A stretch of 64,000 bases of DNA from Podocnemis expansa (Eukaryota; Chordata; Testudines; Podocnemididae): assembly GCA_007922195.1 (NCBI GenBank), contig ML682003.1:4951383-5015382 (forward strand). The letters are read 5' to 3'. Each line of letters opens with the position of its first letter. Positions within the stretch are counted from its first letter, which is position 1. A model generated the notes under the pieces. It saw only the letters and a list, made by a program, of their open reading frames with translations. It searched no databases and was not told where the DNA came from. Shown one piece after another: positions 11,542 through 22,281 of this stretch. The position numbers and the translations under genes are program-made.

Positions 11542-11966
11542 GTAAGGAGCTGGCACAGCTTGAATGGAAACTTTCTGTGTTAGACCCCCATTGCCCTGTC
11601 CCTCCTGCCCTGACCTCTCCCTAGTGAGATGCCAGAAACCCTGCAAGACTCTTCTCCCACGACTGACTGACCTGGGAATGAGATGCAGCTGAAGGGCAGC
11701 CAGGGAAGCTCCATCTAACACTGTCCCCATTCCTTCCTTGGGGAGCAGATCTGGCTGGGTACGGGACATGGGGGCTGAGAGAGGCTCTGTCTGGTCTAAG
11801 ACCCCAGCACTGATCTGTTGTCACTCCTGTCCCTGGGGCCATGGCTCCCAGTGTGGACCTGGCTCTCATGCAGTGGCTTGCTTGTCTGTCACTGACTGCA
11901 TATGGGATAAAGGGAGTCTAGAGCCACAGGAATGGACACCTCTAGCCTCCTCTCCTCTCACCCCAG

Positions 11967-12249
11967 CTCAGAACTTGGCGCTGGGGCGCCCAGCCACTCA
12001 GTCCTCCACGCACCACAGCAATGTGGCTGGGAACGCCGTGGATGGACAGCGCAATGGGATCTTGGAACAAGGCTTCTGCAGCCACACCGAAGCCAACATG
12101 GAGCCGTGGTGGTCCGTGGACTTGGGCACTGAGCATTCAATCTCTGCCGTGATTGTGAAGAACAGGGAGGACTGCTGTGGGGAGAGACTCAAGGGGGCCC
12201 AGATCCATGTGGGAAACTCCCTGGTGGACCATGGCAAGCAGAACCCTAT
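11967..12249 (+). CDS. F-type lectin gene, exon B1 (domain 1, N-terminal part)
   Basis: A 283-bp exon from a CCCCAG acceptor to a GTGAGT donor, entering in phase 1 and leaving in phase 2. It encodes the first two thirds of an F-type lectin (fucolectin) domain: the ALGRPATQSS start, NAVDG, the CSHTEAN segment with the candidate fucose-binding His, the PWWSVDLG strand, and NREDCCGERL. The last motif holds the family signature RxDxxxxR with its adjacent Cys pair. F-type lectins bind terminal L-fucose on glycans and act in innate recognition in fish and amphibians; extracellular binding is inferred here. The exon is almost identical to B2 and close to B4. Confidence 0.93.
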
Positions 12250-12379
12250 GTGAGTTTCTTCCCCATCGTCTGGAGTGAGAGGACTCCTCCCAGGTCAGAC
12301 ACATGGGTCTCCTTGACAGCCAAGCGAGGGATGGTCTCTTCCTGTTGGAGCTGGGAGCACTGTGCTGGCAATGCTTCCA

Positions 12380-12500
12380 ATCAATCAATCAAATCATAGG
12401 GCTGGAAGGGACCTCATGAGATCATCAAGTCCAACCCCCTGGGAATTGAACCCAGGACCTTCTGCATGTTAAGCAGAGGTGCTAGCCACTACACTATTTG
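12380..12500 (-). mobile_element. tRNA-headed SINE with CR1-like tail
   Basis: On the minus strand there is a tRNA-like head with A box (TAGTGTAGTGGCTAGCACC), anticodon arm TCTGC-TTAACAT-GCAGA and B box (GGTCCTGGGTTCAATTCCC). It leads directly into the CR1 3' motif (GGGGGTTGGACTTGATGATC to GTCCCTTCCAGCCCTATGAT) and a GATT repeat. The AAC anticodon points to tRNA-Val as the source. A CR1-type tail implies mobilisation by CR1 reverse transcriptase. Blocks beta and gamma lack it. Confidence 0.8.
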
Positions 12501-12752
12501 CAGGGCTCTCAAATCCTGAATATGAGACCAATGTGTCAGTGGGCACAGGGACCCCTACAAGGAAATCCAGGATAGGGTCAGTCTCTCCAGCCCCAGCCTG
12601 CTCTCTCTGTCACCTCACAGCTTCTGTGCCTGTAGAATCATCATATCCAAGACAACAAGAACAAATTTTTCTGAGTTCTATGGATTTCTGAGGTCAGATG
12701 TAACCTTTCTCATAACCTTGTCTGACATCCCGTTTCACACAGGCTAGGGAAC

Positions 12753-12880
12753 CTCAAGGAGTTGTCTGGCACTTTAAGACTAACAGATTTATTTTTTGCA
12801 TGAGTTAGTCTTAAAGTGCCACACAACTCCTTGTAGTTTTTTTACTGGACTAGACTAACACGGCTATCCCTTTTGAAATA
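12753..12880 (-). mobile_element. palindromic MITE in block alpha
   Basis: A member of the 'ggagtcctgtggcactt' family in inverted form: 'ttaagactaacagattta' is followed by its inverted copy. It is flanked by 'gggaacctc', at about 12744-12752 and again just after 12880. Homologous introns have this host sequence only once, so this is a true 9-11 bp target duplication. Confidence 0.75.
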
Positions 12881-13648
12881 GGGAACCTCACCCACTGTTC
12901 AATTCCCACCTCATAGATACATGGAGATGTAGGGCAGGAAGGGTTCTCAAGAGGACATCTAGTGTAGCCCCTTCTGCTCTCCGAGCTGAGACAGGACTTC
13001 TTATACCAAACCATCCCTGTATGACTCGTGTTAGTCTAACTTCTTATTAAAGTCTGCAGTGGTGGGGACCCCACAAACCTCCTTGCTAACCTACTCTCCT
13101 ATTGAGCTGTCTGCATGGTCACAAAGTTTTCCTGATGTATAATCTAAATCTTCCTCACTGCAAACTAAGATTAATTTCTCTCCTATTGTCAGTGAACATG
13201 AAAAGCAACTGATCAGCATTCTCTTTCTAACTGCGGGAGCTCTTACTGACCAGATATGAAACTGTGGTTGTGTCCTTGCTGCTGTTTCACCTTCTGGGCT
13301 CTCAGTGAATAGAATGAGGCTTTGATATTAGATCAGGGTTTCTAGCCAAAAGAGAGGTGAAGTTGTGGAATAACCTTCCAAGGGAAGCAGTGGGGACCAG
13401 AAACCTACCTGGCTTCAAGACAGAGATTGATCAGTGTATAGGGGGAATGGTAATTTGTCAAGTGATCTTTGGTTCCTAATGATAAATATGTCTAATGTCC
13501 TGTTATGAGATGCTCAATTGGGTGGGCTCCGAGTTACTACAGAGAATTCTTTCCAAAGTGTCTAGCTGATGAGTTTTGATCACAAACTCAGGGTTTATTT
13601 ATTGGCATATTTGGTGCCAGGAAGGAATTCCCCCCAGGGCAGATTAGA

Positions 13649-13895
13649 ATCATAGATTGGGGTTGGAAGGGATCTCAGGAAGTCATCTAGTCCAACTCCC
13701 TGCAGGACCAATCCCAACTAAATCATCCCAACTAGGGCTTTGTCAAGTCAAGCCTTATAAAAACCTCTAAGCATGTAGCTTCTGCCAGCTTCCTAGGTAA
13801 CCAATTTCATGCTTCACCACCCTCCTAGGGAAAAAGATTTCCTAATATACAACCTAGACTGCCCCACTGCAACATGAGACCAGAGCTCCTTTTTC
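13649..13895 (-). mobile_element. ancient CR1 fragment, shared by duplicated introns
   Basis: An antisense CR1 tail ('ggttggaagggatctcagga...tcatctagtccaa') plus part of the 3' coding end. Equivalent pieces lie at the same place in block beta (19125-19600) and block gamma (44245-45180). The insertion therefore predates the intron duplications. Confidence 0.8.
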
Positions 13896-14999
13896 TGTCA
13901 CCTGCCACCACTGCCTCAGCAAAGCTCAAGAGTGTAGCTTGATTTATGGTTCTTGAGTAATTTCCTTGGGGCTATATGCTTGCCAATGGATCTGCTCACA
14001 AGATAGTGAAGACTTGGTCCCTGAATCAGGCTACAGGAGAGTTTTTACAAGAAGCGCCAGAGTGCACAGCACAAATATTCACACTGATAACCATATCTGT
14101 GTACTGTTATAAGCGTTCATTCAGATGACATGAAATGAGACAGATGAGTAGTTAAAAGGAAATGCAGAGACAATGGAGGATGATGAGAATTACTGTCTTA
14201 TTCTAAGGTACAGGTGATATATTTTATACTGTATGCTTTGGATGAATATATTCACACCCTTCCCTGATGACCCGATGAAGAGAGATGTCCAATCCCTCAA
14301 CTTCCGGGTGTATGGGTGGAAGCAGCAATAGAGCCAAGAGCTATAAGGGTGGAGGAAGACAAAACTATCTGTAGACCCAAAAGACCAACCTTTTATTTTT
14401 AGATACTTAGGAAACCAAAGAAGAAGCTGAAAGAAAGGAGCAGCTGGTGAACACGCCCTAGCCACACTGTTTACCCTTCTTATATCCTGAACACTATGGC
14501 TCCTCCTTCCAGATCCAAACTTGGCTTCTTCACTCACAAATTCTTGGGGTACCCCTTTCTTACAGGCTGGCAGGCTCATGCATATTAATGACACCTCCAC
14601 CTCCTTTCCAGAAGGTTCCAGGCAGTACACTTTTCCCACTGTGTATTATTTCTGGCCCTTTGGTGGGTTTTTTTGGTGGACATGTGAAGTTTCTGTGGCG
14701 TGACTTGGGCACCTCCACCCTCACTCCCCCCCACAACCTCCAAAACCTTCTGACTATCTCAGGCAATAAAGTCATAAACCAGAGGTATAAGTTAGTATTT
14801 CTCCAGGTAAAAGGTCCTGGATATCTCTATACTTAGCTTTCATGAAGAATGTGGCTTGCAGGGTCTTGGGTCCCAGCTTTCCTCTTTGTACATTCATCTC
14901 TGATTTTATTATCATCAAACAGGCACTTAAACCTATAAGGGAACTTCAACTGATAATTAAATTCATGGGGGAAAGTGTGTCCAAGCTAGCAGGCTACTT

Positions 15000-15735
15000 C
15001 TATAGGCTACAGTAGAGGGAAAGAATCCCTTCACCCCATCTGCTGGCAGTGCTCCTACTAAAGTAGCCCAATATGCCATTAGCCTTCTTGACAAAACAGA
15101 CATGCTGTGGACTCATATCCAGCTTCCTTTCCACTTTAATCCACGAGTCCTTTTCTGCAGAACTGCTGCCCAGCCAGCTAGTCCTCAGTCTACAGCACTG
15201 CATAGTCCTCAGTCTACAGCACTGCATGACATCCTACCATCCTCAGTTCAGGACTCTGCCCTTGGCCTTGTTGGGCCTCATCAGGTTTGTTTTGGCCCAA
15301 TCCTTCAATTCATTGACCTCACTCTGGATCCTATCCCTACCCTCCATCATTACTGCTACTGCCCCAGCTAGTGTCATCCACACACTGACCGAGGCTGCTA
15401 TTGACCCCGTCCTCCAGATCATTAATGAAGATGTTGAACAAAACTGGCCCCCACACCAACCCCTGGGGCACTCTGCTTGATCCTGGCTGCCAATCAGATT
15501 TCAAGCCATTGATCAGTACCCATTCAACCTGATGATCGAGCCAGCTTTCTATCCCCATTTTACCCACCCCAACTTCTTTAACATGCTGATAAGATGATGA
15601 TGGGAGACTGTATCTAAACCTTTACTAAAGCCAGAGTATATCACACCCACCGCTTGCTCCACACCCACAGAGCCAGTCGTCCCATCACATTTTGCTCAGG
15701 CATGACTGGCCCTTGGTGAATCCACAGTGAGTGTT
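15000..15735 (-). mobile_element. CR1 fragment next to exon C1
   Basis: Antisense CR1 covering the RT region; the minus strand reads 'QGLVWGPVLFNIFINDLEDG' with disruptions. It runs to within about 45 bases of the C1 acceptor. The paralogous copy in block beta (20640-21755) abuts exon C2 in the same way. Confidence 0.8.
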
Positions 15736-15776
15736 ATGTTATCATGTTTTGTCTTCTTGGCTTCTGCTCTTCTTAG

Positions 15777-15937
15777 CTGTGGGACCATCACCGATATCAG
15801 AGCTGGATCCATCAGCACCATCTGCTGCAACGGCCTGCGGGGTCGCTACATCACCATCGTCATCCCAGGCAGGACGGAGTATCTGACGCTGTGTGAGGTG
15901 GAGGTTGTAGCTCAGGGCTGTGCCCCACTACCAGGGG
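15777..15937 (+). CDS. F-type lectin gene, exon C1 (domain 1, C-terminal part plus linker)
   Basis: A 161-bp exon from acceptor TTCTTAG to donor GTAAGG. It enters in phase 2, completing the Ile of NPI-CGTITD, and leaves in phase 1. It encodes the last strands of the F-type lectin fold: CGTITDI, the STICCNG pair of cysteines, RYITIVIPG and YLTLCEVEV. An 11-residue linker ending GCAPLPGG follows and matches the end of exon 1 (DCTPPAGG). The exon therefore both closes domain 1 and connects to domain 2. It is nearly identical to C2. The terminal exon C4 has the same core but a different end and a stop. Confidence 0.92.
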
Positions 15938-16018
15938 GTAAGGAGATGACACAGCCTGAATGGAAATGTGTTCCTTTATCTTATGCCCTGTCCCTTCTGC
16001 CCCAGCGTCTGCCCAGTG

Positions 16019-16336
16019 CAGGGGTCTGCAACCTGCAGCTCCAGAGCCATGTTCTTTCCTTTGGCTGTCCCCTTACAGCTCTGGCCCCCCGCTCCCTGCC
16101 ACCCAGGGACCCTGCAGGTGAGCTGCACCAGGCTCTGGGCTCCTCACAGCCACCAGAGAACCTAGTAAGCAGTCCACTCCTGGTTCAGGATACCAGCCTG
16201 CCAGAGCACCCTGCAGCAAGTGCTTTGCCCAGCTCTCCCAGCACCACCAGGAGGCTACACCATTGCGGGTCTCAAAACACTTGTTCATTGAAGGCTTTTC
16301 ACTAATGGCTCTTATCTTATGGGCTGCAAACCCCTG
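16019..16336. mobile_element. hAT-like MITE in the C1-B2 intron (318 bp)
   Basis: Inverted ends CAGGGGTCTGCAACC and GGCTGCAAACCCCTG. It is flanked by an 8-bp duplication gccYagtg (16011-16018 and 16337-16344, 7 of 8 identical). The introns after exon 1 and C2 have the uninterrupted site, so it inserted after duplication. Confidence 0.85.
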
Positions 16337-16696
16337 GCCTAGTGAGATGCCAGAAACTCTGTGAGATATTTCCCCTCCCACCAGGATGGAAGGGAGGGAA
16401 GACAGGAGGGGCTCCGTCTGAACACTGTGCCGCATTCCTGCCTGGGGAGCCGCTCCATCTGGGTGTGGGACATGGGCAGCTGAGAGAGGTTCTGCCTGGG
16501 CTGAGGTTCCAACACTGACATGCTGTCACTCCTGTCCCTGGGCCATTAGTCCCAATATAGGTCTGGCTCTCATGCAACAGCTGGTTTGTGTGTCACCACT
16601 GGGAGCAGGCTCTGGCTGTGTCTGGGTTAAAAGGTGTCCAGAGTCCATCAGCGATGGACCCCTCTAACCTCCCCTCCTCTCACCCTCTCATTCCAG

Positions 16697-16979
16697 CTCA
16701 GAACTTGGCGCTGGGGCGCCCAGCCACTCAGTCCTCCACGCACCACAGCAATGTGGCTGGGAACGCTGTGGATGGACAGCGCAGTGGGGTCTTGGAACAA
16801 TGCTCTTGCAGCCACACCGAAGCCAACATGGAGCCATGGTGGTCCGTGGACTTGGGCACTGAGCATTCAATCTCTGCAGTGATCGTGAAGAACAGGGAGG
16901 ACTGCTGTGGGGAGAGACTCAAGGGGGCCCAGATCCACGTGGGAAACTCCCTGGTGGACCATGGCAAGCAGAACCCTAT
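16697..16979 (+). CDS. F-type lectin gene, exon B2 (domain 2, N-terminal part)
   Basis: A 283-bp exon with the same boundaries and phases as B1 (TTCCAG acceptor, GTGAGT donor). All signature positions are kept: NAVDG, CSHTEAN with the His, PWWSVDLG, and NREDCCGERL with RxDxxxxR. It differs from B1 at only a few residues. One of these turns GFCSH into CSCSH and so adds an extra cysteine. The near identity to B1, including silent sites, suggests a young duplication or gene conversion between modules. Confidence 0.93.
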
Positions 16980-17005
16980 GTGAGTTTCTTCCCCATCCTC
17001 TGGAG

Positions 17006-17183
17006 CAGTGGTTCTCAGCCACTGTGTGGAGACATATTACTGTGTTACTACAAAGTGGAAAGTGTGTCACAGAGCATCAGAGAAATGGCTGGGTTTAGCC
17101 TTGGAGTGGTGGGCTGGTGTGTCCTGTAGGTTCATGATATGCAGCCACACATGTCACAACCCAGCAAAGGTTGAGAACCACTC
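17006..17183. mobile_element. hAT-like MITE (178 bp)
   Basis: Ends CAGTGGTTCTCAGCC and GGTTGAGAACCACTC are inverted copies. It is flanked by ctctggag (16998-17005) and atctggag (17184-17191), 7 of 8 identical. The same site is uninterrupted after exon B1 ('cgtctggagtgagagg'), so the insertion postdates duplication. Confidence 0.88.
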
Positions 17184-18230
17184 ATCTGGAGTGAGAGGAC
17201 TTCCACAGATCAGAAACAGGGTGTCTCCTTGACAGCCAGGCCAGGAATGGTCTCTTCCCCTCGTAGTTTCCTGGGGGCTGGTAGCAGTGTGCCAGCAGTG
17301 CTCTCAGCTCCTGGATAAGGGAACAACATTTAACTGGGCAGAGAGAACTCTCCTGGGCATAGGCCAGTCTCTCCAGGCCCCGGCCTGTTCTCTCATTGTT
17401 CTCACAGATCTTGGTCCTCTAAAATTATCATAATATACAAGGCAACAGGAAAGGATTTTTCTGAGTTCTCTGGATTTCTGAAGTCAGATGTGACCTTTCT
17501 GATCTCTCCTCTGTTTCATAGGCTGGAGGACCTCACCGAGTTTTCCATTCAGCCCTCATAGATACATAAAGATGTAGGACAGGAAGGGTTCTCAAGAGGA
17601 CATCTAGTGTATTCTCTTCCACCCTCCAAGCTGAGACAATACCTAGACCATCCCTGTATGCACGGTGTTAGTCTAACCTCTTCCTAAATCTTCAGTTGAT
17701 GGGGACCTCACAAACCTCCTTGGTAACTCACTGTCATATTGAACTATCTGCATGGTCACAAAGTTTTCCTGATATATAATCTAAATCTTCCTCACTGCAA
17801 ACTGAAATTAATTCTTGTCCTACTGTCGGTGAACATGAAAAGTGACTGATCACCATTCTTCTTCTAACCGCTTGGTCTGCTGGTTACAGACCCCTGTGGC
17901 AGTTCTTATTGACCAAATATTGAACTGTGAGTGTGTCCTTTCCTCTGTTTCCCCGGTGTACTCTCAGGGAATAGAATGCGGCTTTGAAATTAGATCAGGT
18001 TTCTAGCCATCAGGGAGGTGAAGTTGTGGAATAACCTTCCAAGGGAAGCAGTGGGGGCACAAAACCTAGCGGGCTTCAAGACAGAACTTAATCAGTGTTT
18101 AGAGGGAATGGTAGTTTTTCAATTAAATGACCTTTGACTACTAGTGGTAAACATGTCCAATGGTCTATGATGGGATGTTAGATGGAATGGGCTAAGAGTT
18201 ATTACGGAGAATTCTTTCCCAGGTGTTTGG

Positions 18231-19034
18231 CAATGTTCCTGCTAAGCTGCGCGGCCGCAGGGCTGCGCAGCCCCCCGCGCTGCCTGGTGCACAGAACGCT
18301 GCTGGCTGTGCATGCCCAGCAGCTGCCATCCCTGCCTGGCCTGAAGACAAAGTCTTGCTACAGGTGCCGGCTGAGAGCTCCTGTGAGCTGGGAAGTTTTA
18401 AAACTCTGTGTATGCTCATTGAGTACTCCTCTGGCCGGAAGAGTGGCTGGAGGCCAGGGCGTGCTGCTCTGGCAGCCAGGTAAGGGGGTCCTAACCACCC
18501 CCCATCTAACTCCCGTGGGGGCCGTGGACCATCGGGGCCAGAGGCTGCTCTGCCCGCCTGCCCACTCAGCCTCACCACGGCAGGGGGAGCAGCCACCCCA
18601 GCCTACCTCCAGCTGGCTAAGCCTCCCTGGGGGTGGAGAGGAATGGCGCTTGAGCTGCGGTGTGCAGGGTCAGGGCCCTGGAACGGCCTGCTCCGAAGAG
18701 TTTGGGTCGCTTCATCTGCAGCGCCCCCACCCCCCCCAGGCCTGAATGGGACTGATCCATAGCCTGGGAGGCCTAGGGCAAAGTGGCCCAACCTCTTCAG
18801 AGTGGGCTGCTCCAGGGCCCTGACCCCACATGCCGCAGCTCAGCGCTGGCCCTCTCTGCTCTTTGGGGAGGTGTGACCTGGGGGTAGGCTGAGCTGGCTG
18901 GTCAGTGCTGACTGCCGGGAGGCAGACCGGGCAATGGAGCTTGTGGCCCTGGTGGTTCTCGGCCTCCTGCTCCCCCGGGGCGGGGAGATGGAGGAGGCAG
19001 GATTGGGCCACTGGGGCAGCAGGATTGGTCCCAG
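18231..19034. mobile_element. larger hAT-like element copy 1 in block beta
   Basis: It starts with 'caatgttcctgctaagctgcg', akin to the CAATGTTCCCTCTAA end, and interrupts the 'cccaggtgt.tgg' host sequence, which is repeated after it near 19032-19042. It shares a TTTTAAAAC stretch and a 'ctggcagccaggtaag' motif with the copy at 21088-21510. The 3' terminal repeat is not clear, so the right boundary comes from the host duplication. Confidence 0.65.
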
Positions 19035-19124
19035 GTGTCTGGCTGATGAGTCCAGCCCACATCCTCAGGCTTTAGCTGATCATCATGTTTGGGGTCAGGA
19101 AGGTATTCCCATCAGGGCAGATTA

Positions 19125-19600
19125 GAATCACAGAATAGTAGGTTTGGAAGGGACCTCAGGATTTCATCTAATCCAGTGCTTCCCAAATTGTTGGTTGGGC
19201 TCCAGTTCTCAGTCACAGACCCTGAGGTAGTGGCTCACGGGGCCTCTTGCTGCCATCATTGAAAAACTGGAATAAGTTGCTAAAAGATGTAGTTATTGGG
19301 TCATGGGCACAAAAGATTTTTTTCAACTTGGCCCGAAGGAAAAAAAAACTCAGAAATGTCTGATCTAATCTAACCCTCTGCTCAAAGAAGGACCAATCCC
19401 AACTAAATTATCCCAGCCTGGGCTTTCTCAAATCAGGCCTTATACAACCTCTAAGCACATAGATTTCACCACATCCCTGGGCAACCTGTTCCAGTGCTCA
19501 ACCACTTTCCCTGGGAAAAAGTTTTTCCTAATGTTCAGCATAGACCTCCTCCACTGAAACTGGAGACCATTGGTCCCTGTTCTGTCACCTGCCACCCCTG
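19125..19600 (-). mobile_element. ancient CR1 fragment in block beta
   Basis: Paralogous to the CR1 piece at 13649-13895 and interrupted by the MITE at 19174-19362. Antisense CR1 3' end. Confidence 0.75.
19174..19362. mobile_element. hAT-like MITE inside the old CR1 (189 bp)
   Basis: It begins CAGTGCTTCCCAAATTG, ends 'cagaaatgtctg', and is flanked by a perfect 8-bp duplication ATCTAATC (19166-19173 and 19363-19370). The terminal inverted repeats are weak beyond the first bases. Confidence 0.75.
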
Positions 19601-20639
19601 CCTCACCAAAGCCAAATAGTGTTGCCTTGTTTCTAGTTGCTTAGTAATTTGGATGGAGACACAGGTTCACTGATGAAGCTGATCACAAGACAGTGAGTAC
19701 CTGGTCCCTGAATCAGGCTACACAAGAATTTTTACAATGACCCCCTGAGAAAGTGACACAAGTATTCACGCTGATGACCAAATATGTGTACTGGTACAAG
19801 CTTTTATTAAAATAACATGAAATGACAGACACATGAGTAATTAAAAGGAAATGAAGATAACCCTGGAGAATGATGAGAACCATATTCTCAGTTACATGTG
19901 ATATATTTTATATATCACATTAATATATTCACACCCTTCCCTGATTACCCAATTTAGAGAGACGTCCAGTTCCCCAATTTCAGGGTGTAGAGGTGGAAGC
20001 AGCGATAGAGCCAAGCGCTATAAAGCTGAGTCAGACAAAACCACCTCCAAACCCAAACGACTGACCTTTTGTTTTAAGATACTTAAGAAACCAAAGAAGA
20101 AGCTGAAAGAAAGGAGTAGCTGGTGAACATGCCCTAGTCACACTGTTTACCATTCTTATACCCTGAACACTGTGGCTCCTCCTTCCAGGTTCAAACTTGG
20201 CTTCTTCACCTGCAAATTCTTGGGGTACCTCTTTCCTACAGTTTGGCAGGCTCATGAGTAATAATCATATCTCTGCCTCCTTTCTGGAAGGTTCCAGGCA
20301 GTACGCTCTTTCTACCACTTGTTATGTCTGGCCCTTCGGTGGCTATGGCGGTCCACGTGTGAAGTTTGTTGTAGCATGACCTAGGCAGCTCCCCACTCCC
20401 AATCTCAGGTGATAACTTACAGCAGCAGATATGACTTTATTATTCCTCTAGGTAGAGGGTCCCGGATATTTGTATACTTAACTTTCATACAGAATGTCGC
20501 CTGCTGGAACTTGGGTCCCGGCATTACTATTTGTACATTCATCTATGATTTTATTATCATAAAACAGACAGTTAAACCTATAAGGAAACTTCAATCTGTA
20601 ATTAGATTTATGAGGGAAAATGTGTCCAAGCAAGCAGGC

Positions 20640-21755
20640 TAGTTCCATAGGCTACAGTACAGGGAAATAATCCCTTCCCCCCCATCTGCTGGCCATGCTC
20701 CTGTTAATAGAGCCCAACATGCTGCTAGCCATCTTGGCAAAAAGGGCACATTGTCGATTCTTATCCAGCTCCTGGTCCACTCTAACCCCCAGGTTCATTC
20801 CTGCAGAATGGCTGCATGGCCAGTGGATCCCCAACTGTGGAAGGGCTTGGGATTCTTCTGTCCTAAGTGCAAGACTCTGCACGTGGCCTTGTTGAGCCTC
20901 ATCAGGTTTCTTTTGGCCCAGTCCTTCCATTCACTGAGGTCACTATGGATCCCATCCCTACCTTCCATCATTATTGCCACTCCCCCAGCCTAGTGTCATC
21001 CACAAACTGACCGAGGCTGCTATCAACCCCGTCCTCCAGATCATTAACGAAGATGTCGAACAAAACTGGTCCCCGCACCAACCCCTGCAATGTTCCCTCT
21101 AAGCTATGCGGGCAGGCAAATGCACAGCCCCTGCCACTCACCTGCACAGGGAACAATGCTGGCCATGCATGGCTGGCAGCTGTGGCCTGTACCTGACTGG
21201 AAGACACAGTCTTCTAAGCCAGCAGAGAGCTTCCTCCATGCTGGGAGCTTTTAAAACTCCTGCCCAGAGCATGCTCAAGGTGGGAGGAGCAACCCGTGGC
21301 CTGGCCGCTTCTCTCTGGCAGCCAGGTAAGAGGGTCCTGGGAGACTGGGGGATTGAGGACAGTCAGGCAGCTGGTGAGGAAGGGGTGCGGGAGGTTAGGC
21401 AGGAAGATGGGGTCAAGCCAGCTGGAAGGGAAGGGGCGGTGTTAGCCTCACAAATTGCCATACAGCTAACACACTAGCTTGCTCACCTGCATCAGTAGCT
21501 TAGAGTAAACATTCTCTGTAACACTCTGCTTGGTACCGGCTGCATATTAGGCATCAAGCCATTGATCAGCATCTGTTGGATGTGATGATCTAGTCAGCTT
21601 TCTATCCATAGCGGGAAATTGTATCTAAACCTTTGGTAAAGCCAGAGTATATCACACCCACCACTTTCCCCACATCCACAGAGCCAGTCATCTCAACACA
21701 GAAGATAATCCATTTGGTCAGGCATGACTGGCCCTTGGTGAATCCACACTGAGTG
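20640..21755 (-). mobile_element. CR1 fragment next to exon C2, split by a hAT-like element
   Basis: Antisense CR1 paralogous to 15000-15735. The reading 'ccaacccctg' is interrupted at 21088 and resumes with 'cactctgctt' at about 21521. The uninterrupted C1-side copy reads through this point near 15460. Confidence 0.8.
21088..21510. mobile_element. larger hAT-like element copy 2, nested in CR1
   Basis: It begins CAATGTTCCCTCTAAGC and ends with the diverged inverted copy 'gcttagagtaaacatt'. The host CR1 breaks exactly here. The 8-bp flanks aacccctg and attctctg agree at 5 of 8 positions. The interior is related to 18231-19034. Confidence 0.75.
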
Positions 21756-21798
21756 TTATGTTATCATGTTTTGTCTTCTTGGCTTCTGCTCTTCTTAG

Positions 21799-21959
21799 CT
21801 GTGGGACCATCACCGATATCAGAGCTGGATCTGTTAGCACCATCTGCTGCAATGGCCTGCGGGGTCGCTACATCACCATCGTCATCCCAGGCAGGACGGA
21901 GTATCTGACGCTGTGTGAGGTCGAGGTCATGGCACAGGGCTGTGCCCCACTGCCAGGGG
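21799..21959 (+). CDS. F-type lectin gene, exon C2 (domain 2, C-terminal part plus linker)
   Basis: A 161-bp exon with the same acceptor (TTCTTAG), donor (GTAAGG) and phases as C1. It encodes CGTITDI, STICCNG, RYITIVIPG, YLTLCEVEV and the linker ending GCAPLPGG. Only two residues differ from C1: Val for Ile before STICC, and Met for Val before AQGC. The linker leads in phase 1 to exon B3. Confidence 0.92.
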
Positions 21960-22281
21960 GTAAGGAGCTGATGCAGCCTGAATGGAAATGTGTTCCTTTA
22001 TCTTCTGTCCTGTCTCTTCTGTCCCAAACTCTGCCTAGCGAGACACCAGAAACCCTGAAAGACTCTTCCTCTCCTGTCACTGACTGGGCATGGGCTACAC
22101 AGCTGTAGGGCAGATGAGAGGCTCCATCAGAACATTGTGCCCCATTCCTGCCTTGGGGAGCAGCTCCAGCTCAGTTTAAGTTTTGGGGCACTGAGAACGG
22201 CTCTGTCTTGCTGAGACCCTAAGACTGACCTGCTGCCACTCCAGTCCCTGGGGCCAGGACTACCAGCATGGACCTTGCTCT

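Larger units (their letters stand above)
12250..15776 (+). repeat. duplicated intron block alpha (B1 to C1 intron)
   Basis: A 3.5-kb intron with unique-looking segments that recur in order in block beta (16980-21798) and in the split block gamma (24493-25488 plus 44089-46000). Examples are 'ggttctcaagaggacatct' (12941, 17587, 24928), the 'acagagaattctttcc' stretch (13540, 18200, 44138) and old antisense CR1 pieces. The block carries its own private insertions: a SINE at 12380-12500 and a MITE at 12753-12880. Confidence 0.85.
16980..21798 (+). repeat. duplicated intron block beta (B2 to C2 intron)
   Basis: A 4.8-kb intron paralogous to block alpha. It is longer because of four private insertions: hAT-like elements at 17006-17183, 18231-19034, 19174-19362 and 21088-21510. 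The rest aligns in order with alpha. Confidence 0.85.
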
